A stretch of 64,000 nt of DNA from CAVRRZ01 sp963723745 (lineage in GTDB: Bacteria > Actinomycetota > Actinomycetes > Mycobacteriales > Geodermatophilaceae): assembly GCA_963723745.1 (NCBI GenBank), contig CAVRRZ010000002.1, positions 1 through 64,000 on the forward strand. The letters run 5' to 3'. Made by a program: the position numbers and the translations under genes. The notes beneath the pieces are model-generated. The model saw only the letters and a program-made list of their open reading frames with translations. It ran no database searches and was not told where the DNA came from. Numbering within the stretch: the first letter of the stretch is position 1; each line of letters begins with the position of its first letter. Below are positions 26,687-34,907 of the stretch, piece by piece.

Positions 26687-27477
26687 GTCCGTGTGTCCCC
26701 GGTGAACTCGACCCGGACCTCGCCGAGCCCGGCCATCCGGGCGCTGAACCGGTCCCGCGGCCCGACGGCAACCATGGGGCCGAGCGCGCCGCTGAGCACG
26801 ACCTCCCCGGCGGCAAGGGGGACTCCGTACCGGGACGCTGTACGGGCCAGCCACTGCAGGGCGAGCAGCGGATCCCCGAGACAGGCCTCGCCCGAGCCTT
26901 GCGAGACCAGCTCGTCGCCCCGGAACAGCTCGAGGGTCACACCGGCGGTGTCCACGGCGGTCAGCGGTACCGACGTCGGACCCAGGACGAACAGCCCGCT
27001 GGACGCGTTGTCCGCGACCGTGTCGGCGAGTGTGATGTCCCATCCGGCGATCCGGCTGTCGACGATCTCGAGCGCCGGACGCACCTCCGCGACCGCCTGC
27101 CGGACCTCCGCGAGGGTCGGATCGTCGGAGGCCAGGTCCGCGCCGAGGACGAACGCGATCTCGCCCTCGATCCGGGGCTGGAGCAGTCGGCCGACGTCGA
27201 CCGGCCGGTCCTGGTGGACCTCCATGTCGTCGAGGAGGGTGCCGAAGTCCGGCGAGTCGACGCCGAGCTGGACCTGGACGGCCCTGGACGTCAGGCCGAT
27301 CTTGCGACCGACACGACGGGCGCCGGCCGACAGCCGCTCCGCGATCAGCACCTCCTGCACCCGGTAGGCGGCGTCCACGTCGTGCGCGCCGATCAGGTCC
27401 CGGACCGGGGCGCACGGAGCACCGGTCACCGCGGCGGCGGAGAGCCGATCGGCTGCCTCACCGATGGCGATGTCCAT
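26683..27477 (-). CDS. 2-keto-4-pentenoate (2-hydroxypenta-2,4-dienoate) hydratase, MhpD-like
   Basis: 264 residues from the ATG at 27477. Adds water to 2-hydroxypentadienoate to give 4-hydroxy-2-oxovalerate. Family traits: GRKIGLTSRAVQ near the N-terminus, PRIEGEIAFVLG with metal-binding Glu residues, and ALEIVDSRIAGWDI. Upstream starts (27486 GTG, 27561) would add non-conserved residues and enter the promoter region. No strong Shine-Dalgarno. First gene of the catabolic operon. Confidence 0.88.
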   Translation of the reverse strand: MDIAIGEAADRLSAAAVTGAPCAPVRDLIGAHDVDAAYRVQEVLIAERLSAGARRVGRKIGLTSRAVQVQLGVDSPDFGTLLDDMEVHQDRPVDVGRLLQPRIEGEIAFVLGADLASDDPTLAEVRQAVAEVRPALEIVDSRIAGWDITLADTVADNASSGLFVLGPTSVPLTAVDTAGVTLELFRGDELVSQGSGEACLGDPLLALQWLARTASRYGVPLAAGEVVLSGALGPMVAVGPRDRFSARMAGLGEVRVEFTGDTRT

Positions 27478-27615
27478 GGTCGTCACGGGCGACAATGAAC
27501 CGGTCGAGCGATCCGCACACAAGAATCCGTCCCGCTGGACGGGACGCTCGACCGGCATCACGGTGCGGCCCGCTCGGGCGGGAGAATGATTACAAGGGAC
27601 TGCCCTTAGTCCAGA
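27478..27615. promoter_or_regulatory. Divergent promoter region with inverted repeats, IclR operator candidates
   Basis: 138-bp gap between the operon's first gene and the divergent IclR gene. One repeat has 7-bp arms CGTCCCG/CGGGACG at 27528-27546 with a 5-base loop. Two overlapping palindromes lie at 27594-27612 (AAGGG/CCCTT and GGACT/AGTCC), just before the IclR start. IclR proteins commonly bind such sites between their gene and the target operon. Promoter elements could not be fixed by eye. Confidence 0.5.
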
Positions 27616-28392
27616 ATGTGGCCCATGTCACGGGAGACCTCTTCGATGCTGGACAAGGCCGTCCTCGTCCTGCGTGCCTTCAACGGCGGACGCCCGGTGT
27701 CGCTGGCCGAACTGGGACACCGCACGAGCCTGGCTCGCTCCACCGTTCACCGTCTTGTCGGCGAGCTTGCCGAGTACGGGTGGGTCGAGCGGTCGGGCAA
27801 CCGCTACCAACTGGGCGTCGGGCTCTTCGAGCTGGGCGAGCTCGTCCCGGTCAAGCACCGGCTCCGCGCGGTGAGCCTCCCGTACATGCAGGACCTCTTC
27901 GCCGCGACCGGCGAGACCGTGCACCTCGCTGTCCGGGACGGCACCGACGCCGTCTACGCCGAGAAGATCCACGGCCACCACTGCCTGCCACTCCCATCGC
28001 GGACCGGCGGACGAGCACCGTTGACCTGCACCGGCGTGGGCAAGGCCCTGCTGGCGCACGAGCCGGCCACGGTTGTCGACGAGGTCCTGGCGGGCCCGCT
28101 CCGCAGGTGGACCAGCGCCTCGATCACGGATCCGGCCGTCATCCGTCGCCAGCTGGACCACACGCGTCGGACCGGGATCGCCTGGGAGAAGGAGGAGGCC
28201 GCGCCGGGAAACGCGTGCGTGGCCGCGCCCGTCCTCGTGGACGGGCGAACAGTTGCCGCGATCTCGGTCTCGCTGCCCGTCGCCCGGTTCAACCCGGAAC
28301 GGTTCGCCCCCGCGGTGCTCACCGCCTCTCTCGCCCTGGCACGAGCACTCAGCCGCAGCGACCCACGTTCGGCGTTCGAGAACTCAGGCTGA
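27616..28392 (+). CDS. IclR-family transcriptional regulator of the aromatic operon
   Basis: 258 residues. N-terminal winged helix-turn-helix (VSLAELGHRTSLARSTVHRLVGEL) followed by the IclR effector-binding domain (ETVHLAVRDGTDAVYAEKI, CTGVGKALLA, GNACVAAPVLV). IclR proteins often activate or repress aromatic catabolism with a pathway metabolite as effector. It is divergent from the operon, inside the direct-repeat boundaries. The start may be the ATG at 27616 or 27625; neither has a clear ribosome site, suggesting a leaderless message. Confidence 0.9.
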   Translation: MWPMSRETSSMLDKAVLVLRAFNGGRPVSLAELGHRTSLARSTVHRLVGELAEYGWVERSGNRYQLGVGLFELGELVPVKHRLRAVSLPYMQDLFAATGETVHLAVRDGTDAVYAEKIHGHHCLPLPSRTGGRAPLTCTGVGKALLAHEPATVVDEVLAGPLRRWTSASITDPAVIRRQLDHTRRTGIAWEKEEAAPGNACVAAPVLVDGRTVAAISVSLPVARFNPERFAPAVLTASLALARALSRSDPRSAFENSG

Positions 28393-28535
28393 TCGCCGAC
28401 GGTTCGACCAGGAACCGCGAGCGGTCGCCGGCACGGGCGACATGCCTCCAACGCGCTGTTCCTGCTCGCCACCCAGGCCGGCGGGCAGAACGCGGAGCGA
28501 CCATCGTCCTGATCACGGCGACGGCGGAGGAGCTG

Positions 28536-28835
28536 TCAGGCCGCGCCGCCGTCCAGGAGCTCCACCGGGAACGGTGGCCGATCGAGGCCGGCCAGGCGGG
28601 TGTTTCCCCACACGTCGCGCTCGGTGGTCTCGGCGGTGCCGCGACCGTGCGGGGTGTCGACGGTGACCCGGATGCGCAGCAGCAGGTCCGCGGCGACCCG
28701 ACCGGACCAGACGACGTGTCCGGCCAGCGGGTCGAAGCGGGCGCCGAGGACGGCGTGTGCGGTGCGTGCGTCGCCGTCCGCACCGGTGATCGCGACCTCG
28801 CCGGCGTAACCGTCCGGTTCCTCGTGCCCGCTCAC
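28536..28835 (-). CDS. DUF4873 domain protein
   Basis: 99 residues from the GTG at 28835, which overlaps the TetR stop (GTGA). Matches DUF4873: a beta-rich domain with YAGEVAI, VLGARFDPLAGHVVWSGRV and the ending RPPFPVELLDGG. The domain is often found with or fused to flavin monooxygenases in actinobacteria; its function is unknown. Its last 35 or so bases are copied at 12432-12466, the other edge of the catabolic island. Confidence 0.82.
   Translation of the reverse strand: MSGHEEPDGYAGEVAITGADGDARTAHAVLGARFDPLAGHVVWSGRVAADLLLRIRVTVDTPHGRGTAETTERDVWGNTRLAGLDRPPFPVELLDGGAA
28544..28578. repeat. 35-bp direct repeat, right copy (island boundary)
   Basis: Identical to 12432-12466, same orientation, 16,112 bp apart. 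It is the natural 3' end of the DUF4873 gene, so this side looks like the undisturbed donor and the left copy the duplicate. Confidence 0.8.
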
Positions 28836-29531
28836 GCCGGGGCGCCGTCCCGTCGGGCCGGCAGCAGCGTGGTGATGCCCCCGTCTGCCAGCGCGGTCAG
28901 GTGCTCGACCAGCTCGGCCGACGACACGTGGCGGGTGTCGGACCACCAGTGGGCGGCCAGCTGCACCATCCCGACGACGCCGTAGGCCCAGGTCATCGCG
29001 GGCTCGGCCGGCCGGCCGGCCGCCGCGAGGCGGGCGGCCATGGTGCGCGCCCAGCGCCTGCGCGACCTCCCGCTCGGTGTCGGCCACGAGGTCGGCCCGC
29101 CCGGACCGGCCTGCCTGGGCGTAGGCGAAGCGGTAGAGCTGCGGCTCGTCCTCGATGAGCGAGACGAACGCAGCGATCACCGCCTGCAGGTGCCGGCGAT
29201 CGTCGGGGTACTCGGTGGCGAGCTCGCCCAGCAGCCGAGGCAGCAGGATCGCCTGCGCGATGCGGTCGAGGACGGCGTCGATGAGCTCGTCCTTGTCCGC
29301 GAAGTACCGGTAGATGACGGTCTTGGACACCCCCGCGCTGCGTGCGACGTCGTCGACCGCGAACTCGGGGCCGACGCGGCGGACCGCCTCGACGGCCGCG
29401 GCGACGAGGTCCTCGCGACGGGCGCGTCGGTGCTCGGTCCAGCGTGCCCGCCGGCCGTCGGGGGCCCGCCCCGGCTCAGCGGGGGACGGCACGCCGGACG
29501 ACATGTCGGACAACAGTGCCACCTGTTGCAT
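28832..29531 (-). CDS. TetR-family regulator, one frameshift
   Basis: N-terminal helix-turn-helix is clear (VDDVARSAGVSKTVIYRYFADKDELIDAVL). The C-terminal ligand domain continues in another frame after about 29045, where one extra base (after the codons for AQAL) breaks the frame; the second part reads MAARLAAAGRPAEPAMTWAYGVVG to the TGA at 28832. Corrected length about 232 residues. Divergent from the diiron oxygenase gene and coupled to DUF4873, it probably controls both. A short palindrome TGTCTGACA lies at 29533-29541 next to its start. Confidence 0.82.
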
Positions 29532-29604
29532 GTGTCTGACAGTAACAGCTACCTTTCTTCACGGGATCGCTCGACGCCCTCGACGACACGCTTGGAGCTC
29601 TTCC

Positions 29605-30532
29605 ATGACTGCCACGCTGCCCCCTCCCGCCGCACCGACGACGCGCAAGAAGCCGGTCGGCCGCCAGGAGCTCTCCGCACGGCTGCTGCAGTCGGCGGCC
29701 AAGAAGTCCTACGACCCCGTGGTCGACATCGACTGGGACGCCCCGATTCCGCACGACCTCTACGGTCTCTCGCCGGAGTGGTCCTCGCTGTACGGCACGC
29801 CGCTGTGGGACGAGCTCACCGAGTCGCAGCGGGTGACCCTGACCATCCACGAGTACTGCTCGATCTCCGGCGTCGGCATCTGGTTCGAGTGCCTGCTCAT
29901 GCAGCTCGTGCTGCGCGACGTCTACGGCGACGACCCGGCCCAGCCGCACGTGCAGTGGGCACTGACCGAGATCGCCGACGAATGCCGGCACTCGGTCATG
30001 TTCGCCCGGACGGCGGAGACCTTCGGCGCCCCCTCGTACCAGCCACCGCGCGCCATCCTCGCGCTGGGCAAGGCCTTCGCCGCCAAGGGCAGCGGACCCG
30101 CCGCGTACGCGGCGATCCTGGTGGCCGAGGAGATCCTCGACATCTTCCAGCGCGATCTGATGAAGGACGAGCGGGTGCAGCCGCTGACACGGGCCACCAG
30201 CCAGATCCACGTCGTCGAGGAGGCGCGGCACATGCGCTTCGCCCGCGAGGAGGTCGCCCGGCGGGCCCCGGCGCTGTCGGGCTGGCAGCGCCGCAAGCAG
30301 CGCACGATGGTGGCGGCCGTCGCCGCGATCGTGGCCGACAACCTGGTGCAGCCGCAGGTGTACGCCTCGGTCGGCCTGGACCCCGCGACGGCGAAGGCAG
30401 CCGCGCGGGCCAACGAGCACTACGCCGACAAGCTGCGCAGCGCCGCCACCGGGCTGGTCGGCGTTCCTCCGCGACGACGGGCTCATCGGCGGCCCGTCCG
30501 AACGTCTCTGGAAGCGCGCCAAGCTCCTCTGA
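29605..30532 (+). CDS. AurF-like diiron oxygenase, frameshift near the C-terminus
   Basis: About 308 residues after correction. Family (p-aminobenzoate N-oxygenase, PF11583 type) is shown by the helices with iron ligands: TIHEYCSISGVGIWFE, EIADECRHSVMFA, VAEEILDIF and HVVEEARHMRFA. Such enzymes hydroxylate or oxidise amines or lipids; the substrate is unknown. One extra base near 30462 shifts the frame. Removing it gives FLRDDGLIGGPSERLWKRAK and a TGA at 30530-30532, instead of a long low-complexity proline/alanine tail. Divergent from the TetR gene. Confidence 0.82.
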
Positions 30533-30553
30533 CCCCGGGACCCCCGCCCCTCA

Positions 30554-30595
30554 CCCCTGCCCCTGCCCCTGCCCCTGCCCCTGCCCCTGCCCCTG
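30554..30595. repeat. Hexanucleotide repeat (CCCCTG)7
   Basis: Seven exact copies of CCCCTG just after the aurF-like gene. A simple-sequence tract of this kind is prone to slippage. It lies outside the corrected reading frame. Confidence 0.9.
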
Positions 30596-30612
30596 CTCCT
30601 CACCCCTGCCCC

Positions 30613-30688
30613 GAGTTGATCATCGGCTGTGTGCACGCGACCCGGTCGGACACGCCGACAGCCCGTGCACGTCGACGATGATCGACTC
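30613..30688. terminator. Long imperfect palindrome, likely bidirectional terminator
   Basis: Outer arms 30613-30625 and 30676-30688 match at 12 of 13 bases (GATCATCG core), with an inner stem GGCTGT/ACAGCC at 30625-30630 and 30658-30663. It lies between convergent genes (diiron oxygenase, plus; trmH, minus), where a shared terminator would be expected. No clear T-tract. Confidence 0.55.
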
Positions 30689-30703
30689 GGGTCGGTGGGC
30701 AGG

Positions 30704-31496
30704 TCAGGCCTGGGCGAGCTGGGTGGCGTAGAGGCAGATCGCGGCGGCCGCGGCCAGGTTGAGGCTCTCGGCCCGCCCGCGCATCGGGATGCGGACCCGC
30801 GCGTCGGCCAGGGCGGCCAGGTCATCGGGCACCCCGCGGGCCTCGTTGCCGAACAGCCACAGCACCGGCCCGGCGAGCGCGGTCGGACACCAGGCGTCAG
30901 GGCCACCTCTCCCCCGCCGTCGGCGGCGAGCACCGTGACGCCGGCACGCTGCGACCGCGGGAGCAGCTCCGCCAGCGGCGCGGCCCGGACGACGTCGAGG
31001 TGGAAGAGGCTGCCGGCGCTCGACGCGCACGGCCTTGCCGCCGAAGGGGTCGGCCGAGCCGGCGCCGAACACGACGGCCCCCGCACCGCACGCGTCCGCC
31101 GTCCGCAGGACCGTGCCGGCGTTGCCCGGGTCGGCGAGCTCGGCCAGCGCGACCGACAGCCGCGGCGGGCCGGCGGCCAGCTGCTCGACGGACGACGTCC
31201 GCGCAGGGCGCAGACGGCAACCAGTCCCTGCGGGGTCACCGTCTCGGACAGGCCGGCAGCCGCCTTGTCCGTGACCAGCCGCACGGGGACGGCGGTGGCC
31301 GCGAGCAGGTCGCGGTGTGCGGCGGCGGCGGCCTCGGTGGCGAACACCTCGCGGACGCCGTCCGGCGTCGGCGCAGCGCCTCGGACGACCGCCTGCCGCC
31401 CCTCGGCGAGGAAGGCCCGGCCGCGTCGCGCCCCGCGCGGCGGGTGAGCTTGCGCGCGGCCGCGACCCGGCCCGATCGCTCGGTCAGCGGCTCCAT
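30704..31496 (-). CDS. TrmH/SpoU-family RNA 2'-O-methyltransferase, frame broken several times
   Basis: The pieces follow one another in different frames: MEPLTERSGRVAAARKLTRR at the start (31496), HRDLLAATAVPVRLVTDKAAAGLSETVTPQGLVAVCAL (around 31300), LWLFGNEARGVPDDLAALAD, and RIPMRGRAESLNLAAAAAICLYA at the end. These are the SpoU motifs, including the knot's NEARG and SLNLA. It should 2'-O-methylate rRNA or tRNA. At least four apparent indels; position after rplT is the normal one for this gene (tsnR-like) in actinobacteria. Corrected length about 264 residues. Confidence 0.75.
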
Positions 31497-31602
31497 GCCG
31501 CCCCTCCCCCCGTCGGGACGACGGCGGCGCAGACGGCGACGCCGCCGGGGCGGATCGATCCGATCCGCACCCGACGGCGTCGCGGTGCTCCGTGCTGCGT
31601 GC

Positions 31603-31986
31603 TCAGGCGGCCTTCTCCGGCGCCGGGGCGGCGGCGACCGCGGCGCGCGCGGTCTCCACGAGGGCGGCGAAGGCAGCCGGCTCGTTGACGGCCAGCTCGG
31701 CGAGGACGCGACGGTCCAGCTCGATGCCGGCCAGCTTCAGGCCCTGCATGAACCGGTTGTAGGTCATGTCGTTCTGGCGCGCCGCGGCGTTGATCCGGGT
31801 GATCCACAGCTTGCGGAAGTCGCCCTTGCGCGCCTTGCGGTCGCGGTAGGAGTAGGTCGCCGAGTGGAGGATCTGCTCCTTGGCCTTGCGGTACAGCCGG
31901 GACCGCTGACCGCGGTAGCCGCTGGCGGCCTCGAGGGTCGTCCGGCGCTTCTTCTGGGCGTTGACCGCCCGCTTCACGCGTGCCAC
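31603..31986 (-). CDS. rplT: 50S ribosomal protein L20
   Basis: 127 residues, MARVKRAVNAQKKRR at the start and YSYRDRKARKGDFRKLWI in the middle, both diagnostic. Needed for early assembly of the large subunit. The sequence is clean although its neighbours are frameshifted. A short Ala-rich tail (VAAAPAPEKAA) follows the conserved core. In the usual order infC-rpmI-rplT. Confidence 0.97.
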   Translation of the reverse strand: MARVKRAVNAQKKRRTTLEAASGYRGQRSRLYRKAKEQILHSATYSYRDRKARKGDFRKLWITRINAAARQNDMTYNRFMQGLKLAGIELDRRVLAELAVNEPAAFAALVETARAAVAAAPAPEKAA

Positions 31987-32028
31987 GTGAGTGCTCCTGT
32001 CTTCTCGTCAGTCTCGGTAGAGGGCGGC

Positions 32029-32223
32029 TCAGAGACCCAGCAGCTTCTTCATGCGGGGTGCGTCGGCCGGGGAGAGCACGCCGACGCCGCTCACCCGGCG
32101 CTTGCGCGAGGACGACTTGACCTCGAACTTGTGCTGGTTGTTCGTGTGCTCGCGCACGAGCTTCCCGGTGCCCGTCACGCGCACCCGCTTGGCGGTGCCC
32201 TTGTGGGTCTTCTGCTTCGGCAT
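32029..32223 (-). CDS. rpmI: 50S ribosomal protein L35
   Basis: 64 residues from the ATG at 32223: MPKQKTHKGTAKRV, then a basic body ending RMKKLLGL, typical L35. An in-frame start 11 codons earlier lacks conserved residues. 42 bases separate it from rplT. Confidence 0.96.
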   Translation of the reverse strand: MPKQKTHKGTAKRVRVTGTGKLVREHTNNQHKFEVKSSSRKRRVSGVGVLSPADAPRMKKLLGL

Positions 32224-32367
32224 GTCCCTCGTCCTGTTCGTGTGTGTCGGTGCCACGCGGCAGCACGAAGCTGCCGCACGGCACCGGCCGTCTGGGTCGT
32301 GCGGTCCCGGCCCTCCTGCAGGGCCCCGGCGCGAGCGAGCGAGTGCCGGGGGCAGGAGGGTCCTCTC

Positions 32368-32960
32368 TCAGGCCTGCGAGGACTGCCCTTCGGCGGCCTC
32401 GGCGGCCTTCTCCGCCTTGGCCTGGCGGCGGGCGGCGTCGGTCGCGGCCTGGTTCCGGTGCGGGGCGATCACCATGACCATGTTGCGGCCGTCCTGCTTC
32501 GGGTTGGACTCGACGACGCCGAGCTCGGCGACGTCGGCGGCCAGCCGCTGCAGCAGTCGGTAGCCCATCTCCGGGCCGCGACTGCTCGCGGCCACGGAAC
32601 ATCACGGTGATCTTGACCTTGTCGCCGCTGCTTGAGGAAGCGCTCGACATGGCCCTTCTTGGTCTCGTAGTCGTGCGGGTCGATCTTGAGGCGCAGCCGC
32701 ATCTCCTTGATGACGGTGAGCGCCTGGTTCCGCCGGGCCTCGCGGGCCTTCTGGGCGGACTCGTACTTGAACTTCCCGTAGTCCATGAGCTTGCAGACCG
32801 GCGGCCGGGCCATGGGAGCGACCTCGACGAGGTCGAGCTCGGAGTCCTGGGCCAGACGCAGCGCTTCGCCGATCGACACGATGCCGACCTGCTCGCCCTC
32901 GGGACCGACCAGGCGGACCTCGGGGACACGGATACGGTCGTTGATGCGGGGCTCGGTGAT
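32368..32960 (-). CDS. infC: Translation initiation factor IF-3, ATC start, two apparent insertions
   Basis: N-terminal domain reads ITEPRINDRIRVPEVRLVGPEGEQ and the linker KLMDYGKFKYE, then RLKIDPHDYETKKGHVERFLKQ. An extra base near 32628 and another near 32582 shift the frame; between them GDKVKITVMFRGREQSRP fits IF-3, and after them MGYRLLQRLAADV and ESNPKQDGRNMVMV. The likely start is the ATC at 32960, with AGGAG 5 bases upstream; no ATG or GTG fits. A rare start codon is the classic feature of infC and lets IF-3 limit its own synthesis. The C-terminal tail is Ala/Glu-rich. Confidence 0.88.
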
Positions 32961-33022
32961 GGCCTCTCCTCTGCTGCTGCATGGAGAGGAGTCGCGCCCA
33001 CCCGGACGCCGGAGAGAACGAA

Positions 33023-33050
33023 GGCCCCGGGAGCGTCTGCTCACGGGGCC
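33023..33050 (-). promoter_or_regulatory. Leader hairpin upstream of infC, possible attenuator
   Basis: GGCCCCG (33023-33029) pairs with CGGGGCC (33044-33050) 63-90 bases before the infC start. On the transcript the stem is followed by a pyrimidine-rich stretch (TTCGTTCTCTCC). infC leaders often hold regulatory structures; this could be an attenuator or a terminator. Confidence 0.4.
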
Positions 33051-33152
33051 CACTCGCCGGCGGCGCACGCACCCGCGGACGGGTTCGTGCGCGACGCGGC
33101 GACCGACCGGGGCCGGCTCTCGCGATCCGGGGACCTGGGCGCCTTGCCGGCG

Positions 33153-33777
33153 TCAGGTGGGAGCGGGCTCCTCTTGGATCAGCGGCCCGGGGAGGGCCGC
33201 TGGATGGTTCGCGTGCCTCGATGGAGCAGGGAGGCTCGCCCATGCTACAGCGCCGCCGCCCCCATGGTCATTCCCGGGGGTCGGGTAGAGCAGCGGCGGG
33301 CGCGCCGGCTCGCCGCGCCTGCGGGCCGCGGCGTGCAGCGCCCGCAGACCCTCGACGGCCCGCACGGCGTGCTCCTTGTCGACGGCCTGGACGGCGAGCA
33401 GCGACGACCTCGTCGTCGTTCTCAGCGCCAGGCGACGCCCAGGCCGAGGACTTCCGGTCGAAGCGCGACCGCGCGCACCGCCGTCCACGGCAGGTCGTGC
33501 CGGAGGGCGACGTTGCGGAACCGGATGCCGTCGGCGTCGGCGTCCACCCGCGAGCGGCCGAGCAAGAGGACGCCCGGCGCCGAGCAGCAGGCCGAGCCCG
33601 AGCGACGCGCGACCTGGTCGACCGATGCCGAAGGCGACCACGCCGGTGGTCGTCGACGTCAGCGTCAGCAGGCCGACGCACGACCAGCACGCCGACGACG
33701 ACCGCGGCCGCGACCGCGCAGACCAGCCGCAGCCGCCGGGGGACGGCGGAGACCGGGGCGGGGCTGGGCGCGGACAC
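33153..33777 (-). CDS. PH-domain (bPH-type) membrane protein, frame broken
   Basis: From the GTG at 33777: VSAPSPAPVSAVPRRLRLVCAVAAAVVVGVLVV, a membrane segment, then in other frames LLTLTSTTTGVVAFGIG (second segment), a PH-like part with RHDLPW-type region and VRFDRKSSAWA, and AVDKEHAVRAVEGLRALHAAARRRGEPARPPLL. This matches the small bacterial PH proteins with two membrane helices found widely in actinobacteria; role unknown. At least three indels. The C-terminal end at 33153 is uncertain. Confidence 0.55.
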
Positions 33778-33842
33778 GGGCCCATGGTCCCAGAGCCGGG
33801 CTTCCAGCGGCGGCACCGGCCGCGGCTGGCAGAGTGCGGGAC

Positions 33843-34907
33843 GTGGAGGTCACCGGCACCGCCCAGCACGACGGCCTGGCAGGCGCCGCGCGCTGCCGCC
33901 GGTCGAGCAGCTGCGGCCGGACCTGTGGTCGATCCCGGTGCCGATGCGCGGACCCGCTGCGCTACGTCACCGTCTACGCGTTCGCGCTGGACGGCGGCGG
34001 GCTCGGTCTGCTCGACACCGGCTGGGAGAGCGACGAGGGCTGGGCGGCGCTGACCGCCGGGCTCGCCGTCGATCGGCGGCGGGATCGCCGACGTCCGCGG
34101 CGTGCTGGTCACCCACCTGCACTTCGACCACCTCGGGCTGGCCGCGCGGGTCCGGGAGGCCTCGGGCGCCTGGGTGGCCATGCACCCCGCGGACGCCGCG
34201 CATCGTCGGCTCGCCCGACGCACCGGCGACCCGGCCGCGGCGGTGGCCGCCGAGGTCGACGTTCCTGGTCTCCCTCGGCGCCGACCGCGACGAGGCGGCC
34301 GCCGACGTCGGGCCCGCCGGAGCGCTTCGGCGCAGTTCACCCGCATGGCGGTGCCCGACCGGCTGCTCGAGGACGGCGAGCATCGCCGACTTCCCGGGCT
34401 GGCGGATGCGCGCCGTCCACACGCCCGGCCACACACCCGGCCACCTCTGCTTCGCCGAGGAGCGCACCGGGCTGTTCTTCTCCGGCGACCACGTGCTGCC
34501 CCGCATCAGCCCCAACATCTCCACGCACCCACGACGGCACCGCCGACCCGCTGCGCGACTACCTGGACTCGCTGGCCGCGCGTCGCGGCGACGAGCCGGC
34601 GGAGGTGCTGCCGGCGCACGAGTGGCGCTTCCGCGGGCTGGCCGAGCGCGTCGCGCCGAGCTCACCGCGCACCACGAGCACCGGCTGGCCGAGCTGCTCG
34701 ACCGCCGATCCGCAGAACACCCGCACAGCACCCCGTGGCAGCTGGCCGCGCACCTGACCTGGTCGCGGCCGTGGGACCAGTACGAGCGGCGGATGCGGAT
34801 CTTCGCGGTCACCGAGACCGACGCCCACCTGCGGCTGCTGGCCAGCCGCGGGCTGGTCACCGAGCGCCGGCGGCCCGGTGCCCACGTGGACCCTCGCCGT
34901 CCGCTGA
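33843..34907 (+). CDS. Metallo-beta-lactamase-fold hydrolase, frame broken many times
   Basis: Read in pieces: VEVTGTAQHDGLAG at the GTG 33843, YVTVYAFALDGGGLGLLDTGW, the metal motif THLHFDHLGLA (34117 region), HTPGHTPGHLCF, FFSGDHVLPRISPNIS, and the winged-helix-like C-terminus (MRIFAVTETDAHLRLLASRGLVTERR), ending VPTWTLAVR at the TGA 34905-34907. That is a complete zinc hydrolase of the MBL family with the C-terminal helical domain seen in LACTB2-like enzymes. Substrate unknown. At least eight apparent insertions of one base, several just before a codon that starts with A, G or T after C. Confidence 0.68.

Noticed and set aside
12432..28578. A phage-type or integrative element with integrase between the direct repeats
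   Set aside because: No integrase, excisionase, relaxase or phage gene was seen between them. The only mobility gene is the ISL3-type transposase, whose own ends lie elsewhere.
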